This document shows positions 63,206 through 64,000 of a stretch of 64,000 nucleotides of DNA, piece after piece. Every line of letters starts with the position of its first letter. Position 1 is the first letter of the stretch. The DNA is from Hemicordylus capensis (taxonomy: Eukaryota > Chordata > Lepidosauria > Squamata > Cordylidae), in NCBI RefSeq assembly GCF_027244095.1, contig NC_069669.1, forward strand, positions 23,029,501 to 23,093,500. The letters are read 5' to 3'. Below the pieces are notes generated by a model. The model worked only from the letters and a program-made list of their open reading frames with translations, was not told where the DNA came from and made no database searches. Made by a program: the position numbers and the translations under genes.

Positions 63206-63962
63206 TTTCGGGTCAAAACAACTATAATATTTATGGGTGCAACATTTAACTTCTGTTTTTTAAGGGGGTCGTCTTAAATTTGGAGTTGTCTTCTCTTTGG
63301 GGAAATATTGTACTGGAAGAGGGCTCCCCTGGCTTCTTGCCCCCTCCACCTTCCAGTGCAAACGGCCCACTTTCCCCCTCAGCCCTCAGCCTGTGTGCCA
63401 GAAAAGGATCCAGAGGGGATTGGTGGCGAGGCTGGTGAGCCAGACCCCCATCTGTGGGTCCCTGGATGTCTGGCGTGAGCCTTTACATTTCCTATGTGAG
63501 AGCAACCATCACATGACGGGGCGGTTACAAGTTGTGCCAAGAAAGGAGAAGTGGGCTGGGGGGGGGGTTGGTTTTCATTTTGAAAGGGAAGCTTGATTCT
63601 TCTTCAGGGAGGCTGAGAAATGGGCTGGACGTAGCTGGAGGAGGGAGGAACAGCAAGGAAACCCCCTGTCAAGTGACCGCGTAGGTTGAAAGAGGGACGG
63701 AGGAGGTAACTTGCTAAAAGAAAGACCTTCTGGGGCCAAACTAGATCTGACGGCAGGCTGAGGCCCGCTTGATTAAACCTGAGTCAGACCCAATTGTGTT
63801 TACAAAGGGATCCTATGGAGGTCTGGTTTTGAGAGCAAAAGAGGAGTCTGGGCGAAAGGAGCAGAATCCTCTCTGCACCCGCCACACGCCTCCCCGTAGC
63901 CTTTCCTGTCCACACCTGTCTCTGTCCTGAGTGTCTTTCTGGGGTCAGAGTTGGGTGAGGGG

Positions 63963-64000
63963 CAGTGTTCCCTCTAACAGGGATCCCCAGGGGTTGTTGA
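63963..64000. mobile_element. Family M1 MITE cut by the window end
   Basis: CAGTGTTCCCTCTAACAGGG and the following bases match the left end of the 5.1 kb element. Confidence 0.6.

Larger units (their letters stand above)
59276..64000 (+). other. ITPRIPL2 3' UTR and downstream region
   Basis: I see no further coding gene; SYT17, next in human, would lie beyond the window. AATAAA at 60,952-60,957 is one possible poly(A) signal, though ITPRIPL2 3' UTRs can be long. Repeats within: family M3 at 60.16 kb, family B at 62.15 kb, CT microsatellite at 62.73 kb, MITE fragments at 63.15 and 63.96 kb. Confidence 0.55.

Noticed and set aside
1-64000. CRISPR arrays, operons, phage or bacterial systems
   Set aside because: Spliced genes, SINEs, LINEs and CpG islands show vertebrate nuclear DNA; no spaced direct repeats were seen.

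Overview
The window is vertebrate nuclear DNA, most probably from a squamate reptile (lizard-like). The evidence is its dispersed repeats: many copies of a composite SINE whose 5' half resembles 5S rRNA and whose 3' half is tRNA-derived (5S-Sauria/Sauria type), other tRNA SINEs, CR1- and L2-type LINE tails, hairpin MITEs with an 'ACTACAACTCCCAT' core, and a Helitron. Gene order is that of human 16p12.3: TMC7, then COQ7, then ITPRIPL2.

Layout. 1-11.2 kb: intergenic, repeat-filled, no gene recognised. 11.2-32.6 kb (+): TMC7, all 16 coding exons found with matching splice phases, predicting a 724-residue ten-pass membrane protein. 33.0-45.7 kb (-): an unnamed protein gene ('gene X') that I do not recognise. 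Nine coding exons with matching phases give 699 residues of an N-terminally incomplete protein: an acidic and coiled-coil start, a long Ser-rich disordered exon, and an acidic/aromatic C terminus. Its 3' end meets that of TMC7 tail-to-tail, and its 5' end faces COQ7 across a CpG-rich, probably bidirectional promoter. 46.2-51.25 kb (+): COQ7, six exons, 225 residues, complete diiron ligand set; intron 2 carries a 697-bp Helitron. 51.3-56.7 kb: intergenic with repeats, including a CR1 fragment. 57.77-59.275 kb (+): ITPRIPL2, one coding exon in a large CpG island. 59.3-64 kb: 3' UTR and intergenic repeats.

TMC7, COQ7 and ITPRIPL2 have unrelated jobs (membrane channel-like protein, mitochondrial ubiquinone hydroxylase, Mab-21/cGAS-like membrane protein); their adjacency is conserved synteny, not an operon. 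The best leads are the unnamed gene X, GC-AG introns in both TMC7 and COQ7, the Helitron with paired NRF1-like palindromes inside COQ7, and dispersed repeat families I could not name. All exon models come from reading splice signals and recalled human homologues; no search was run.
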